Assembly: GCF_050948215.1 (NCBI RefSeq)
Contig: NC_135152.1
Location: 5,800,310-5,864,309, forward strand
DNA from: Halictus rubicundus
Lineage: Eukaryota > Arthropoda > Insecta > Hymenoptera > Halictidae
Direction of reading: 5' to 3'
Length of the DNA stretch: 64,000 nucleotides
Below are positions 11,010 to 22,722 of the stretch, one piece after another. Numbering within the stretch: the stretch's first letter is position 1; each line of letters starts with the position of its first letter. Under the pieces are notes generated by a model, which worked only from the letters and a program-made list of their open reading frames with translations, had not been told where the DNA came from and ran no database searches. The translations under genes were made by a program, and so were the position numbers.

Positions 11010-13313
11010 GTGAGTACGTTCTGCATGCGATTTCTTGTTCCTCGTTCTGATCGCATCCGGGGACACCGATCGACAGCGAGTCCGAGTGCTGTGGATCGAG
11101 CTAGCGACGGGGAAACGAGGATTCGGCCAACTATCGTCGCGTTTGTCGCTCCTTCCGAAGAATTCTATCGTAATTTCTATGGTTGACAGTAGTGCTCAAT
11201 TCACGTTTAATTGGTACGATTAGGCTGATGATTTCTGTGCATTCGCAAGTCCTGTTCTTTTGTTAGAAAAGGAAATCGGCTTTCGTGGATGAAACTACAA
11301 TCTATTTTTCACTGTTCAAATGAAATTTGGAATTTTTACGTGATTATTTATCATGCTGAGGGTCCTCTTCGCTCTTTTCTCAAAACAGATGATTTTTCAA
11401 GCCTGCAACTATTTATTTCATTCGTTTTTCATTGTACAGTTAGATTGTGGATTTTTGTGGAGTTTATAACGCTGTAGGACTGACCATTCTTTTTCTAAAT
11501 ATGAAGGAAATCAAGTTTCTGGAATGAACAGATTATTGAGTGGAATATTTAATTTATTTCTGATTATTAGGTTGCGGAACTTTTATGGCTTCTAGAAATT
11601 TTAAAAAAATGCTGGAATATAAAATTCCACAGAATTTAGTATGATTTTTATTTATTTCAGAACTACAAAGACTACTGCCACTGAAAATAAGATTTTACAT
11701 GATTCCACTTTCTTAAAATTTTCCTACAAAAATTAGAAATTGCATGAACATCCACAGTCTACTTATTACGGTTTATTTATAGTGTTACAAGCCTTGTAGT
11801 TCTTTTCTCGAAAAAAAGACATCAATTTTGATAACTACAGTTAATGTTTAATTTACTCTTCTTACAATTACGAAAGAGTAAAATAAAAGTCTAGAAAATA
11901 ATTCTCGTAGAATCCATTTTGTTATGTTTATTCAGCCTCTGATAAGGCATTTCGCAGAGGAGATTTTTTGTGAAATGAAACACCGGCTGCAAAGTGCAAT
12001 TTATTAAAAGGCAGTTGAATAATTTCTAAACAGTGTAATCTTCCTTGCATGTCGCATTCGAAACACTGTCCAAATAAGATCGTGACTGCACTCCAGCGAC
12101 GCAACGCTCGGATCCAGCTAATAAAATTTATCGCCCGCGGATAAAATCGTATTAACCACGGGCCAAATATCCGCGAGCAGCTTTAGCGTTGTAATAATTC
12201 GCATTACACGATTCGTAATTTAATCAGACTGCAGCGGCACCGTTGGCCGCCATTCGCCGGGATTAGGGGGCGATTATGAACGAATACGAAGTATTACGAG
12301 CCATATTACTTCGGCTACGTAATCCATTACCATTCTATTATTATCGAGGCACGATAGCAATTAATTGTCAAAGTTAAAAATTCGGTAAAAATTTACCAAA
12401 ACAGTTTCAAGCCCCTAGTTCAGGATTACAAAACCCAAATGATCAAACGAAGTTAAAGAAATATCATATTTACAATTATCGTGCAACACGACACGAAAAT
12501 CAATGTTATAATTTTACTAGAGTTTGCAGAGAGACCCCAGAATTGCAGGGTTACATTATTTTCATCAAATGGAAATTTTTAGTCGTAAAGCAATAAGTTT
12601 TTTAGGACTTTTGATGGTGTTTGTTGACGTAATCACTTCGCATTCTAAAGTCCGATACTTAGCGCGTAACAACTTAACGCACGAAGAATGGTGAGCAGAT
12701 CTGGAGAATACGTTTGTCAATTCACAAGACACGGTCCCCGTTAAGGGAATTGGCTTATTTGCCACACGATGACGATACAAATCGTCCAGTTTCGAATTGC
12801 CCGACATAAATCCTCGTTTCCCCGTGGAGTCGACAAAGAGAGAGAGGCCATCCGGCCCGGCCAAGAAAAAAGCCAGATGTCGGCGAACCCCGTGGCCGGC
12901 GAAGCAGTATTGCGAGGATTTTCGGGCCTCATAAATTGCTCCAGTTTCGAAGGAAAACGCGGGGCGTGACACGTGTATGTGTCGTACCCTGTCCTGGAAC
13001 GATGCCGGGTTTCTTCGAGCCGAAACAGACCTGCGAATAGCCCGCGATATTGTTCTCTGCCAAGGTCGAAACGTGTTGCGCAATCGGGAAGACAAAGGAA
13101 ACACGTGAATATGCAGGAACAATTGGGTCTGCGGGATTCCTGGCCATCCCGGGACCCTGGGCCCTAAATGCTGCGGGTCCCTTTATTCACCCAAACGCCG
13201 CATATTTCTGCCCTAGTTGCGAAAATGGGGTAGAAAGTCAAAGACGATCCGTGACTCGAGTTTCGGTTCGTTTTCCTTCGCGTTGCGAAGGGAAATTTTT
13301 CGGGGAAGCTTGC
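11010..13313. other. Gene-free stretch with a GC-balanced block
   Basis: AT-rich from about 11160 to 12030. From 12060 to 12370 the sequence turns GC-balanced with CGCCCGCGGATAAAATCG and several ATTA words, a composition typical of conserved insect enhancers; that is inference only. A 185-codon minus-strand frame (13122-12565) is the longest repeat-free frame in the window but has no recognisable domain, and the opposite strand is also open for part of it. Confidence 0.45.
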
Positions 13314-13602
13314 TTAACACTAAACCTACCACGGTCAAGATGACCGGTTTTCTATTTCAAAATTATTCAAATTATAAAAACGTTTTCATAGGAAATTACT
13401 GAATTGACTTCTTCATCTAAGCAGATATAAAAATCGTACAAAGTTTAAGTAAATTCAATCTTCTCCCGTGTATAAGACGTTTCACTTTTCTGTGTTTTGT
13501 GTGATCGTTTCCCACGAAAGTATCTTTATAATTTCGGTAATTGTAAAATAAAAAATTTGGAACCGGTCATTTTGACCGGCCGTGGGGTAGGTTTAGTGCC
13601 AA
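13314..13602. mobile_element. Family C miniature element, copy 1 (piggyBac-like)
   Basis: A 281-bp element (13318-13598) follows TTAA at 13314-13317; the right flank is CCAA, a decayed duplication. Left end: CACTAAACCTACC-ACGGTCAAGATGACCGGTT. Right end, complemented: CACTAAACCTACC-CCACGG-CCGGTCAAAATGACCGGTT. The ends hold a second, internal palindrome (CCGGTCATTTTGACCGG at the right). The interior is AT-rich with no frame. TTAA choice suggests piggyBac-type mobilisation. Confidence 0.75.
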
Positions 13603-15925
13603 CTCCTTTGGATTAAGCGAAATTAATTTTTCGATAAAGATGATATATTTTCTTGCATTTAATTTTTATGTTCAAGATTGCAGTAATAATAATCTTGTTG
13701 AAGTTATAGGAGGTTAGTTATTTCGTTTTTCATACAGTATTAGCATTATCTCCTTTGATCATAATGCTGCATTTTAAGTCGGTATTAGAGGTTCTAGTCT
13801 AAATTTTATACGTATAATAAATATTTTGGGGAGAGGATCTTGATGAATAGAGAAATGAATTGTCAATGAATTAAGTGAATGAAAACTTGTTCAATAATGA
13901 TGCAATTGAGTGAAAGCTGAGGATAAACACATCGAAATTGTAACAAGAGGGTGGCCAGTAAATTATATAAACGAGAACTAGACGAATAATTATTTAATTG
14001 ATTAAAGTTTTCGGAGAAAATATTGTATACGCAGATATTATAAATATTACAAATAAAATACTGTGGACTATTATTCAGAAATCCGGTGAAAAACAGCTGA
14101 AATCTGTGGACAATATAAAAAGTACAAGAGCGAATTAATTAATCGAATGGAAGCTCTTGCAGAATGGAAATATTGCAAATAGAATGTTACAGGCTCGATT
14201 AATACTCGAAAATCCATCGGGCCAACTGAAACCAGCACCATTACACGAAAGAAAGTGCAGCGAATAAATGAACCGAACAAAAACTCGTCCAATAATTATT
14301 TAATCGAACTGGTGTCGCGGATAAAATATCGAACACCGTTTTTACTCTCCTCCCGATGTTTACACGAAGTGTTTGAGCGTTCGGGGGTGGACCAGAATCG
14401 ATACGATCGGCGTTTTCGCTGTGTGTCGAATGAAATTTCAATTTGAAATAATTACACGCTGCTGCACAGGTTAAGGAACGCGACGTAAGGTTCCTTCGTG
14501 ATGTGTTCGATCCGGGTAGAGTCTTTGTCTCTTGAGTTTGAACCCAATTACATTATCGGTCCCGGGTGATCGTTAAACAATTAGGAAAATTGCACTTTGT
14601 TGAAACGAAATTTTCCTCGTGAGATCGATCGGGTACGAGACAAGGCGGCTCTAACAACAGCCGGCAATTAATGTCGCGACGATGTTGTATGTCCAGAAGC
14701 GGAAAATGATAGTGAGCGCTCTGTAATTTAGCAAAGATAAATGTCCCTCGGAGTCGCTGACTTGGCCGAGGTCAATGGGCAATCGTACGACAAGTTAATA
14801 AGCGAGACATTTAATTAAAGAACGATCGTGTGTGCGTTACGGATTCGGACGAGAAAATTCTGAATCTTTGATATCAGTCGCGGCGGCGCTGTAAATCAAT
14901 TTTTTCCCTCGCGCGAACATTTAACGCCTACGACGCGTCACCATAAATCATAGTGAATCGAAGAATACGTCGAATAATCGTCGCGGTCGCGTTGCACGGC
15001 GATAGGAGCTTCGAAGTTAGGCGAATGTGTAAAGCGGTTGACAAAGCTAAGAATTATGCGCGAATGGCCGTAGATTTTAGGTTAACGAGGAATTAATGGC
15101 CAATTACCATTTCCATCTACGCGCAGCAACAATTCCAAAACAATTTGCATACGTTGCTCCTACCGTGCTATTCATTATAAAAAGAAAATCCAACTTTCGT
15201 CGATCTACCGAAGCAAATACAATATTACCGCGTCCATTTTAAGTAGATACGCTCAGTAAAAAATGCGACATAAATACAAAATCGACTGAGTAGAGGCCAC
15301 ACGGCGAGGCTCAAGCGATAAGAGGGTTTATTTTATACAAGAGAAACAGGTAAAAAACCGTGCAGCACCTGCGGCGAAATTTATGCGTCGCGTACAAGTC
15401 ACGCGTATCGTTTCTTCCAACAAATTACATGCATACTTGATGGAACGAAATATTTATTCGCGGATATTCGCCCGGGAACCATAACGAACGCCGCCGTGAC
15501 GGGCTAATTTTGCACACAATAAGCTATTTTACACGATTTCACGTGATAATTAACACCAGGCTAATACAACTAATACCACACTTTACGCCTAACAACCTCG
15601 TGAATTAATTTAAACGAACGCTTAAGCCTCCCGCGCCCTATCGTACATCGTCGCCTCCGTTTTCCACTGAATAATCAATTTACAGCAGATCGGGACCGCC
15701 GATCTTCTGGCGCCTCGACGTCGAAATTCCCTCTCATCTCCTGCGTATCCAGGTCGGGGCGAAACTTCGTTGAAAACCCGGCGATTCCGTTAATTACGAT
15801 TTATTACGCTCTCGAAACTTCCCGAACGAGCTTAGATTTTTGACTCGCCTCGATTTTATTCGCAACATCCCCCCGATTAAACAACCACCGGACGAATTTC
15901 TTATTCTGCTGATCCACTTGTTCAT
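13603..15925. other. Gene-free stretch; regulatory-like block 14600-15830
   Basis: AT-rich to about 14340. From about 14600 to 15830 the sequence is GC-balanced, crowded with CGCG, ATTAAT, TTTATG and CATAAA words, and free of microsatellites. Such texture is common in conserved developmental enhancers of insects (CATAAA words suit Hox/Caudal sites). No repeat, exon or RNA was found. Conservation cannot be judged from one sequence. Confidence 0.4.
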
Positions 15926-16114
15926 AGACTGCGGATTTTTATGCGAAATAAAAATTGTTTGTATTAATCGAGCTACATAGACGTTCCTTTCTTTTTTCGA
16001 ATAAGTTTAGTGACTCGAAAATAATACAAGAGTATTTTTCAATTCTTCAAATGTTTGCAGTCTGCTGAATTTGATGCACTAATTTTTGTCACGAATGCAT
16101 AAAATCTACAATCT
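15926..16114 (+). mobile_element. Family A miniature element, copy 1
   Basis: The left end is AGACTGCGGATTTTTATGCG, followed by AAATAAAAATTG. The right end is GCATAAAATCTACAATCT, whose complement AGATTGTAGATTTTATGC matches the left end with few changes. Length is 189 bp, AT-rich, no frame. An internal GCAGTCTG at 16058 repeats the end motif. Neither family A target duplication nor superfamily is clear. Confidence 0.65.
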
Positions 16115-16138
16115 TCTGGAAACCTTATTAGATATTAC

Positions 16139-16290
16139 TTAACACTAGAACTACCGGGTAATAAACACAATTATACTGTTTTGTAATAAGGAGGAGACTA
16201 CATCTATTCACATCTCATACCATTTTTTTTTTCTAATTCAGAAATTGTGAAAGAAAAGATTAGGAACCAGTCGTTTCTTCTTAACAAATC
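16139..16290 (+). mobile_element. Family C element, copy 2 (right end lost)
   Basis: TTAA at 16139 is followed by CACTAGAACTACC, matching the family C end at 11 of 13 bases. Inside, AATTGTGAAAGAAAAGATTAGGAACCAGTC at 16241-16270 aligns with the inner right part of copy 1 (AATTGTAAAATAAAAAATTTGGAACCGGTC). The right terminal repeat is missing or too decayed to place. About 24 bases of flank separate it from the family A copy before it. Confidence 0.5.
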
Positions 16291-16698
16291 TCCGCCTTAC
16301 CAACAGTAATTAATCTGAAACACCCAAGGACAAAATCCCAACTGAAAAAAATGAATAAAAACAATCGCTGCTGTTCCCAGCAGAAATCGCCGAGCGGATT
16401 AACCCGAGGTCTTGTCTGAAATCGATGCATACAAAATCAGGTGGGGTTTTTTATTTATCTGCCAACGCGATTCGATACTTTGTTTTTTTGTTGTTTTTTT
16501 TTTTTGGTTCCGATAAAAATGTTACCGGTCCCCGGTTACGAGCCCATATTGTAAGGGACACCTCGGACGATTTTTCACCGCGGCCATCACGCGTTCCATT
16601 CATCAACCGCTTCGCACTGCCACGAGCCGTTTATTTGTCTTTCAATTCCGTTTATCATGCATCTGCGGATTCCGCGACGCCGGCACACTTCGACGAAG

Positions 16699-16703
16699 AG
16701 AGA

Positions 16704-16742
<39 letters not shown>
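16699..16742. repeat. (GA)n microsatellite
   Basis: Near-pure GA with AAGA interruptions at its left edge. A run of 12 T lies 200 bases upstream (16494-16505). The long plus-strand frame crossing it is low-complexity Arg-Glu and not a gene. Confidence 0.95.
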
Positions 16743-16746
<4 letters not shown>

Positions 16747-18031
16747 ACAGAGAAGCCTCTCTCAGAGAGACATTGAGTCGTCCCGCTGACAAATCGCGGT
16801 CGTTTACGTTTCTTACCGAATATTTTCGGCGTTCCTTCGCCGACGCGTCGGTTCGGTCTCCATTATGTTCGCTGGGCCGATTGATGGTCCCAAAATGGGC
16901 CACGGAACACTATAGTGGAAACAGAGGAGATCGATGGCTGTTCTCATCGGTCAGCTTCTTCTCTTCATCGAGGAAAATGCCGGAAGAATTCACTAATTTT
17001 TCTTATTGAGTCGTTCTAGAATGCGTTAACGAGCTTTCGACGCTTTAATTAGAGTTTAAGCTGTGGTGTATGAAAAATGACTATCATATCCTGCAACAGT
17101 CGGAACACAGGCAGAAATTTCGTTGTATTTTCATTCTTTTATATTGAACCCTTTGCTTATGATCTTTATCAAAGAAAGTAAAGTTATAATTTACAATAAA
17201 TTACATATCTTAGCACGTTCGACTGTCCGAAGCAGTTCTTCGAAAAATTGATCGCAACAATATTTTTATACTTCAATCTACTTGTGTTTAAGTCGTTGCC
17301 TAACGACACCAGGCAAGTCACCTGATTAATTATCAAGGAAGCAAGCCCACGATTTCGACTTTCTAAAATCGCGTCTACACGTCGAGTCGGTGTTGTCGCT
17401 GATATTTTACCATCCCCACCGTGATTTTACTAATTAAAGTCAGAGTGGACGTTCGATTTGTCTTACCGTCAAGAATTCCGTCATCGATTCCCTGATCCCT
17501 GCCGGACACCGATTCCATTTATTTACCTAATGATCCCCCCGCGAGCCGCCTCGGAAGTAGCACCTGTTCCAACAATGACTCCGTTGTCGCTTATAGCACG
17601 GGACAAGATTAATGATCCCTTAATGACTACATAAGTGGCTTCGTGAGCCCGCGAAAGTATAACTCAATCTTCCCCGTGGAAAATATTCCGCGTCGCGTGT
17701 AAAACATAATTACGTAACTGTCGATGAACCGAGAGCCGAGCACGGGGAATTAACATAACCGCGATATTTTACGGCGAGCGGTTAACTTTAAGGGGACAGC
17801 GATTTAGAATCGAGTGTTGGTCGGTTTAATGTGTTCTTTAAGTTTGACTGTGTTTCGCATAAATTGGCCGGTGTCGCTGCGTTTGGGGGGAATGATCATT
17901 TTGGCGTTCAGTAGTAAATGAGCCCCGGTGTAATAAAAAATTAGCTTCGGTTAGAGTTCGGAATAATTTTTAATATTTTCACACAGGGGAATTTTTTACA
18001 TTTTTAGGAGAGCTGTTCGAGCTTCCTGCTT
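16743..18031. other. Gene-free stretch; regulatory-like block 17330-17800
   Basis: No exon-like segment. From 17330 to 17800 the DNA is GC-balanced, with words such as TTAATGATCCC repeated near 17530 and 17610. It then becomes T-rich before the AATAAA-containing segment at 18032. Confidence 0.45.
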
Positions 18032-18247
18032 TTTATTGTTATTTTTATTTCTACAGACAATATTAGGAAATTGGAAAATTTGTTCGTTCAGTGTCGGGAA
18101 GATGGGCTAAAATTTGGGAAAGTCTAGTTTCATCGAAGTTCCCAGATCTCCGGTTCCATGCGATTCCAGGACCGTCGCAGCAGATAAGGAAGTTGGATCC
18201 TCCGGAATCATAGTGCACAACGTCTCGCCGACTTCGGCTGCTATTAG
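18032..18247 (-). other. Candidate terminal exon with poly(A) signals, minus strand
   Basis: On the minus strand, ATCGTTTCTCTTTTCCAG is a strong acceptor ending just before 18247. Two phases are open from there. One gives 46 codons (starting LIAAEVGETLCTMIPEDP, stop near 18107). The other gives about 60 codons (starting NSSRSRRDVVHYDSGG, ending TERTNFPIS, stop at 18063-18065). AATAAA occurs twice just downstream on this strand (18044-18049 and 18032-18037). Acceptor, open frame, stop and poly(A) signal in the right order is the most gene-like arrangement in the window. However, the plus strand is also open here, the two phases compete, and no family is recognised. Confidence 0.3.
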
Positions 18248-18785
18248 CTGGAAAAGAGAAACGATGCGCGTTAGCCCCGTAATTAGCGGACCGCCGATAA
18301 TCGCGCCTCGCACGCGTAATTATCTTCGGAAATTTTAGAAAGCTCTCGTTATACACTACGCTCTATACGCCAATTACAACGAGCACCATTTTAATTGCGT
18401 AATCGGCCACGCGGTTAGTTTTTAATCGCTCGGGTCTGTGCCCGCTGAACGTTCCACTGGATTTATGGATTACAAAGTTATATTTTCTGGGTCTCAATCT
18501 GCGGAGACCTTATTTGAGTCTCCTCTTCCGGGGCCATTAATCAGTCTTTGGAGCTATCCAGCTGTCCCGGCGGCCATTTTGACAACCACCGTCTATCGTC
18601 CCATTTCAAATTCCATGCTTACAAGCATTCTTTTCGATTGCTTGGTAATCATTCGTTTCGGTTTCTAAATTCTAGTAGAGTTGCCAAAATTCGTGCTTGA
18701 TTGTGGCCATTTTAGAATTTCGAAGATCAACGACGTTGGATGAATGAACTAAACAGTGTCGAATCAGATAAGTTCAAATTCAATT
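18248..18785. other. Gene-free stretch
   Basis: Mixed sequence upstream of the minus-strand candidate exon. I looked for a partner exon ending in a minus-strand donor and saw none that stands out. A short GGTCTC...GAGACC inverted word occurs near 18489-18510. Confidence 0.45.
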
Positions 18786-18789
18786 ACTG

Positions 18790-19350
18790 AGAAGTAGTAG
18801 CTTGAAAATGGTACTTTCGATATGTGTTACCATTTTTTAAAAACACTGCTTCACTGTGTTGAAAAGTAATAGGCGTACAAAAATAATAGCAAGAGTGGAG
18901 AACTTTTCTACTATTCCTTACATATAATTCTCATCGAGTTTATTGCATAAATTGTTCATGATACGTTTATTTTTCTGAAGGACCATTATTAAGTTCTATG
19001 GGGCTGACTATTATTTTATCGTAGAGCTAAAAGTTTTAATGAAACAAGCACCTATCGCAGAACCTTTTAAGAATCTGTTTGAAGATCTTCCAAATGTGTG
19101 ACCATTTTTCAAAATGCCACTCTTGTAACATCGTCTTGAAGATTTATAGCCTTACAAAAATAAAGGAGTAGAGAAACCTCTTACTATACCTTACATACAA
19201 CATTCATCGATTTCAATTATTCATGATACACGTATATTTAATTTAAATAGGACCATTTTCAAGTTTAACCAAGTCTATTGTCATACAGATCGAATAAAAG
19301 TTAACATTTTAAGGGGACAAGTACCCAAGCACTTTTCAAGAATCTTTGTA
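18790..19350. repeat. Two-copy tandem duplication, unit about 268 bp
   Basis: ACCATTTTT-AAAA near 18829 recurs at 19101; TTCATGATAC near 18955 recurs at 19220; AGGACCATT-TTAAGTT and the segment AATCTGTTTGAAGATC also have partners. Spacing drifts from 272 to 265. Both copies are AT-rich and clearly diverged. No frame is kept. Confidence 0.7.
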
Positions 19351-20135
19351 AAAATGTATATTGATTCCGTTTGAAATTGTCTCAGAAGTGACACTTGCCA
19401 CACCGGTGTCAACAATGTGCCGTTTCGCGCGTCTAAGCGTGTCTAATACTCGCCCAGCATTAATCAGACGAGGCCAGACGAACACCGGCGACTCCCGGCA
19501 GCTAAAATTAGCAGAATTTCGCGTTGCGAATCGCGAGGACGAGTTTAATAACGTATTTTTATCTGAAGATCGCGTTATCCGCGATGAGATCGTCGCGTCG
19601 GCTAGCGCCGCGTCCGGCGTATTTACCTGACACTGCTAATTCCGCGCTTTAATTTCATCCGGATTACAGTTCTGACGTTTGTTGGCCGTTGCGTGGGCAG
19701 AAACAGCGGCAGCTGGATCCTGTTGTTTGTCGTTCCGTGCAACGGGCCCGGAGACCGTAACAACCATCGAGAATTGTCTTACACACGTGGTCCTTGTTAA
19801 ACGCTCCCGACAGCTACAAGCTCCCTCTCTGCGAGAGCCGGTAATTGAACGAAATTTCGGGAACTCCTAGGAGGGTCCGTTTCGCTGCCAAAACGCCCAT
19901 TCCGTTCCCCTCGGAAACCACTCTGTAAAATAAAACACCGGCCTGCGACCGTCGCCCACCATTTTCTTGATTTTCCTCCGAAACGGGAAAGTTCTTCCCT
20001 GGCAAGAATTTTGCGCACCGAAGTCTGCATTCACACCGGAATTAGCAAACGATTGTTCCTCATTCCTTCCTTTATAATTACAGGAATTATGGAATTTAAA
20101 TTATCTTTCTTCTTTTTAAGAAGTAAGTTTTGGAT
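19351..20135. other. Gene-free stretch
   Basis: GC-balanced from 19390 to 20030. A pyrimidine-rich acceptor (TTCCTTTATAATTACAG, ending 20083) and a donor (AAGAA/GTAAGTTTT at 20123) would enclose a 39-base micro-exon, too little to call. Confidence 0.45.
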
Positions 20136-20258
20136 GAACGTGCCTTCATTTAAGCACATATTACAGTGAAAACCTTTGAAAGATTTTAATGATACATTTG
20201 TTAATAAACGTCTTCGTTCAAGCACATATTATAGTACAAAACTTTACAGTAATGATAG
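20136..20258. repeat. Two-copy duplication, unit 68 bp
   Basis: GAACGTGCCTTCATTTAAGC near 20136 recurs as AAACGTCTTCGTTCAAGC near 20204. AAGCACATATTA is shared exactly at 20152 and 20220, followed by AGT-AAAAC. Confidence 0.6.
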
Positions 20259-21433
20259 AATCTGAATAAATTCGCAATTATTCTAAAACTACATCAGTCG
20301 TGTTTAGTGTTACTCGATTGAGTGTCGTAATTATTTGTCTACAATTATTAGCTAAACTTTAAATATTAGACTGCATCAGAATCATTAGAATCTTAATTCT
20401 TCAACTAGTTCTTAACTGAATACAAACTGTAGCTAGAGTATAATTTATTTAAATAGTGCAACGAGGTTTCAGATTTATATTTTAAGCAGAACCGTTCAGC
20501 GAATAGTAGAGTACCAAACATTTCAGAAAATTTTGGCTCAGCGCGTGTTTACGAAGAGTAGGGTTAACAGTGAAGGATAGGGGTTGAAATAATTTGTGGA
20601 AAGTGGATGAAATTAGGATCTCGAGTGGTTGGTTTGTTGATGCTGTATTGACTCGTTGAACACGGCGAATTTGTAATTCTCCGCCGGCACTCTTTCTATT
20701 CGATCCTCGGACCATTTGTTGGTGTAATAGAGTACAGGGAAAAAAGTTTGGAGAACGCGTAAGCGGGTGTACTTGCAGCTAATGGTACGAGTTTCCTCCA
20801 CGGCGCGAACCAGGGGGAAGAAATAGGGGCTAGGGGAACCATAGGGGGAGTGGAATGATCGGTATGGTGTCCGCATCAATATGGAACGATAACATGGGGC
20901 CTCGTGCTGAGGCGATATTTATATCTGACATTTTGTCGGCCCTTGTAACATCGAGTACGTCTAATAATTACAATACGGAGGAGGGCGAGAATTTCTTGCA
21001 AATATTCCTGCCCACTCATTTTTAACGGTACGGGTCCCAAAAATGAGAACTACATTTATTACCAAAATTTTAATTTGCACTATTTAAAATGCTAGCGATG
21101 GATTAAAGATTAAGAAAAATTCGGAGTTAAGTTCAGAAATCGCGTCCTAAATTCTGAAATTTTTCATAGTTTCAATTGATGAAATTTCTGGGGGGTTGGA
21201 GAGCAGAATGCTGTTAAAATCGAATAGGTTTTAAAGCGCGCGATCTCTATTCGCTGCGTCGGATGCGGCACGCGGGAATTATTAGGCATAAATAACAGTT
21301 ATTTGTGCGTGACGTTAACGACGGGCCGATTATTAATTTCCATTATTGCGATTAGCGGCGGTGGAATGCGCGTTAATACAACAAAAAGGTTAATATGGAG
21401 GAGTTAGCTAGGCCGCGAGAGTCAAGACCTCTA
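20259..21433. other. Gene-free stretch; regulatory-like block from 21230
   Basis: AT-rich to 20480, mixed to 21230, then GC-balanced with CGCGCG and ATTATTAAT words up to the shared core at 21434. Minus-strand frames at 20482-20879 overlap each other and have no motif. Confidence 0.45.
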
Positions 21434-21495
21434 ACGAATATTAATAACGCGCTGGAGTTAAAAACATTTCCTGTGCATTACGTCTAATGTGATCC
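21434..21495. promoter_or_regulatory. Conserved-looking block, copy 1 of a pair
   Basis: ACGAATATTAATAACG (16 bases) is identical to 22661-22676. The match continues with AGTTAAAAA, TTT, GTGC-TTACGT and T-GAT in register for about 60 bases, at roughly 70-75% identity by eye. It lies in a microsatellite-free, GC-balanced block. A duplicated regulatory element or an unrecognised repeat fits; function is inference. Confidence 0.4.
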
Positions 21496-22587
21496 TGGCG
21501 AGCATGTCGGCCGCGTAATTGAAAGCGCACCTACGATACGGGAATTAATATCAATTACCGTCGCTCTCCTCGTTTTGGACGTTTTCGCTGCTCCGTTTCG
21601 GGAATCGCGGAACTGATTCTATAGTTTGACCCGCGAAGTACTTTGTTCTTACGCTGTTATTTCCGGTTCCTTTTAATCGTCCAAATCGCACGATCCAATG
21701 AAAAATTATGTTTCTGCCGTGAATTCTACAGAGAATGATTTCATTGAATTTTATTGTCTTCGTAATTCGGTGCTTCAATTATGTTGCTCATTGTGTAGCT
21801 TGATGTAAGGGTAACAAATCATTGTTAAGGTAGTCGTGTCGCAAATTGTACGACTTCCGAATGGTCTTAATAATAAAAAATGCAGAAAAGTACGGCGCGC
21901 GGTAAAGGTCGCAGATTATGCTCATTTGTTTTCTGGTTCACACGGCGTGATTTACAAATGTTCATCACGAAACGAACGGAGCAGCGCGCTGCAATGAACG
22001 CCGGAATATGGTATACCTTTTGCTCGTGTTACTTGCGATTTAAAATGTTCTGACGTTTGTATTCGTTGCCGTGCGTGCAGAACACAATTGGCATTAGCAT
22101 TATTGCCTCCTGGTGTCGCTCTGGTAAAATGAACTCATAACAGTACAAAATAATTTCTGGTCACCAGAAAGCATATTTTAATACATCGTATACCATTTTC
22201 AATTGATTCGGTAAAAGTACCATTATACTATACGGAAAATTTAAAAAATAAGGAAAATAACATGAAAAAATAATTATTGCCACAATACGTAAAACAAAAT
22301 CTAAGAAAATTAGAGAACCAAGGTTTCGATCATAAAAATACAGACAAGCAACAAAAAACAATGAAGATCGAAAATCAGAATCACAAATATAAAAATAAAA
22401 GTGAAGACACACTTGTAGCCAATTTCAAACATGATTTGATTTGATCTGACACGACGAAAAGCGATTATAATTCAAAACCAATTCGCGATTGCCGCGAATC
22501 GGGCCGCAGCGAAGCATCTGCGCGGCAAATTGATTAACAAAAACAGAGACGGCAATACCGAGGGAAAAAAGGTTGCATGGAAGAGGG

Positions 22588-22590
<3 letters not shown>
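21496..22590. other. Gene-free stretch
   Basis: GC-balanced to 21560, mixed to 22130, then strongly AT-rich from 22140 to 22440. No coding signal or repeat unit seen. Confidence 0.5.

Positions 22591-22621
<31 letters not shown>
22591..22621. repeat. (GA)n microsatellite
   Basis: GA tract followed by GAAGAAGAGGAAGGAGGGAG-type purine sequence to about 22650. It sits 40 bases before the second copy of the paired block. Confidence 0.95.
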
Positions 22622-22623
<2 letters not shown>

Positions 22624-22660
22624 GAAGAGGAAGGAGGGAGGGAGAGGTTCCTGGGGCGCA

Positions 22661-22722
22661 ACGAATATTAATAACGTGGCAAAGTTAAAAATGTTTACCG
22701 TGCGTTACGTTTGATACGAGGG
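22661..22722. promoter_or_regulatory. Conserved-looking block, copy 2 of a pair
   Basis: The partner of 21434-21495, in the same orientation and 1227 bases downstream. The 16-base core is identical. The following AGTTAAAAATG and GTGCGTTACGT align with AGTTAAAAACA and GTGCATTACGT in the first copy. Confidence 0.4.

Noticed and set aside
12565..13122. 185-codon minus-strand frame, longest without simple repeats
   Set aside because: No domain, no splice context, opposite strand partly open; length is plausible by chance in GC-richer DNA.
16975..16998. GGAAGAATTCAC resembling the 3' part of miR-263
   Set aside because: The miR-263 seed is absent and no precursor hairpin is seen.
18114..18338. 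Fibronectin-III-like VSPTSAAISW on the plus strand
   Set aside because: Too short, no downstream FN3 tyrosine motif, stop directly upstream, and the minus strand has better exon signals.
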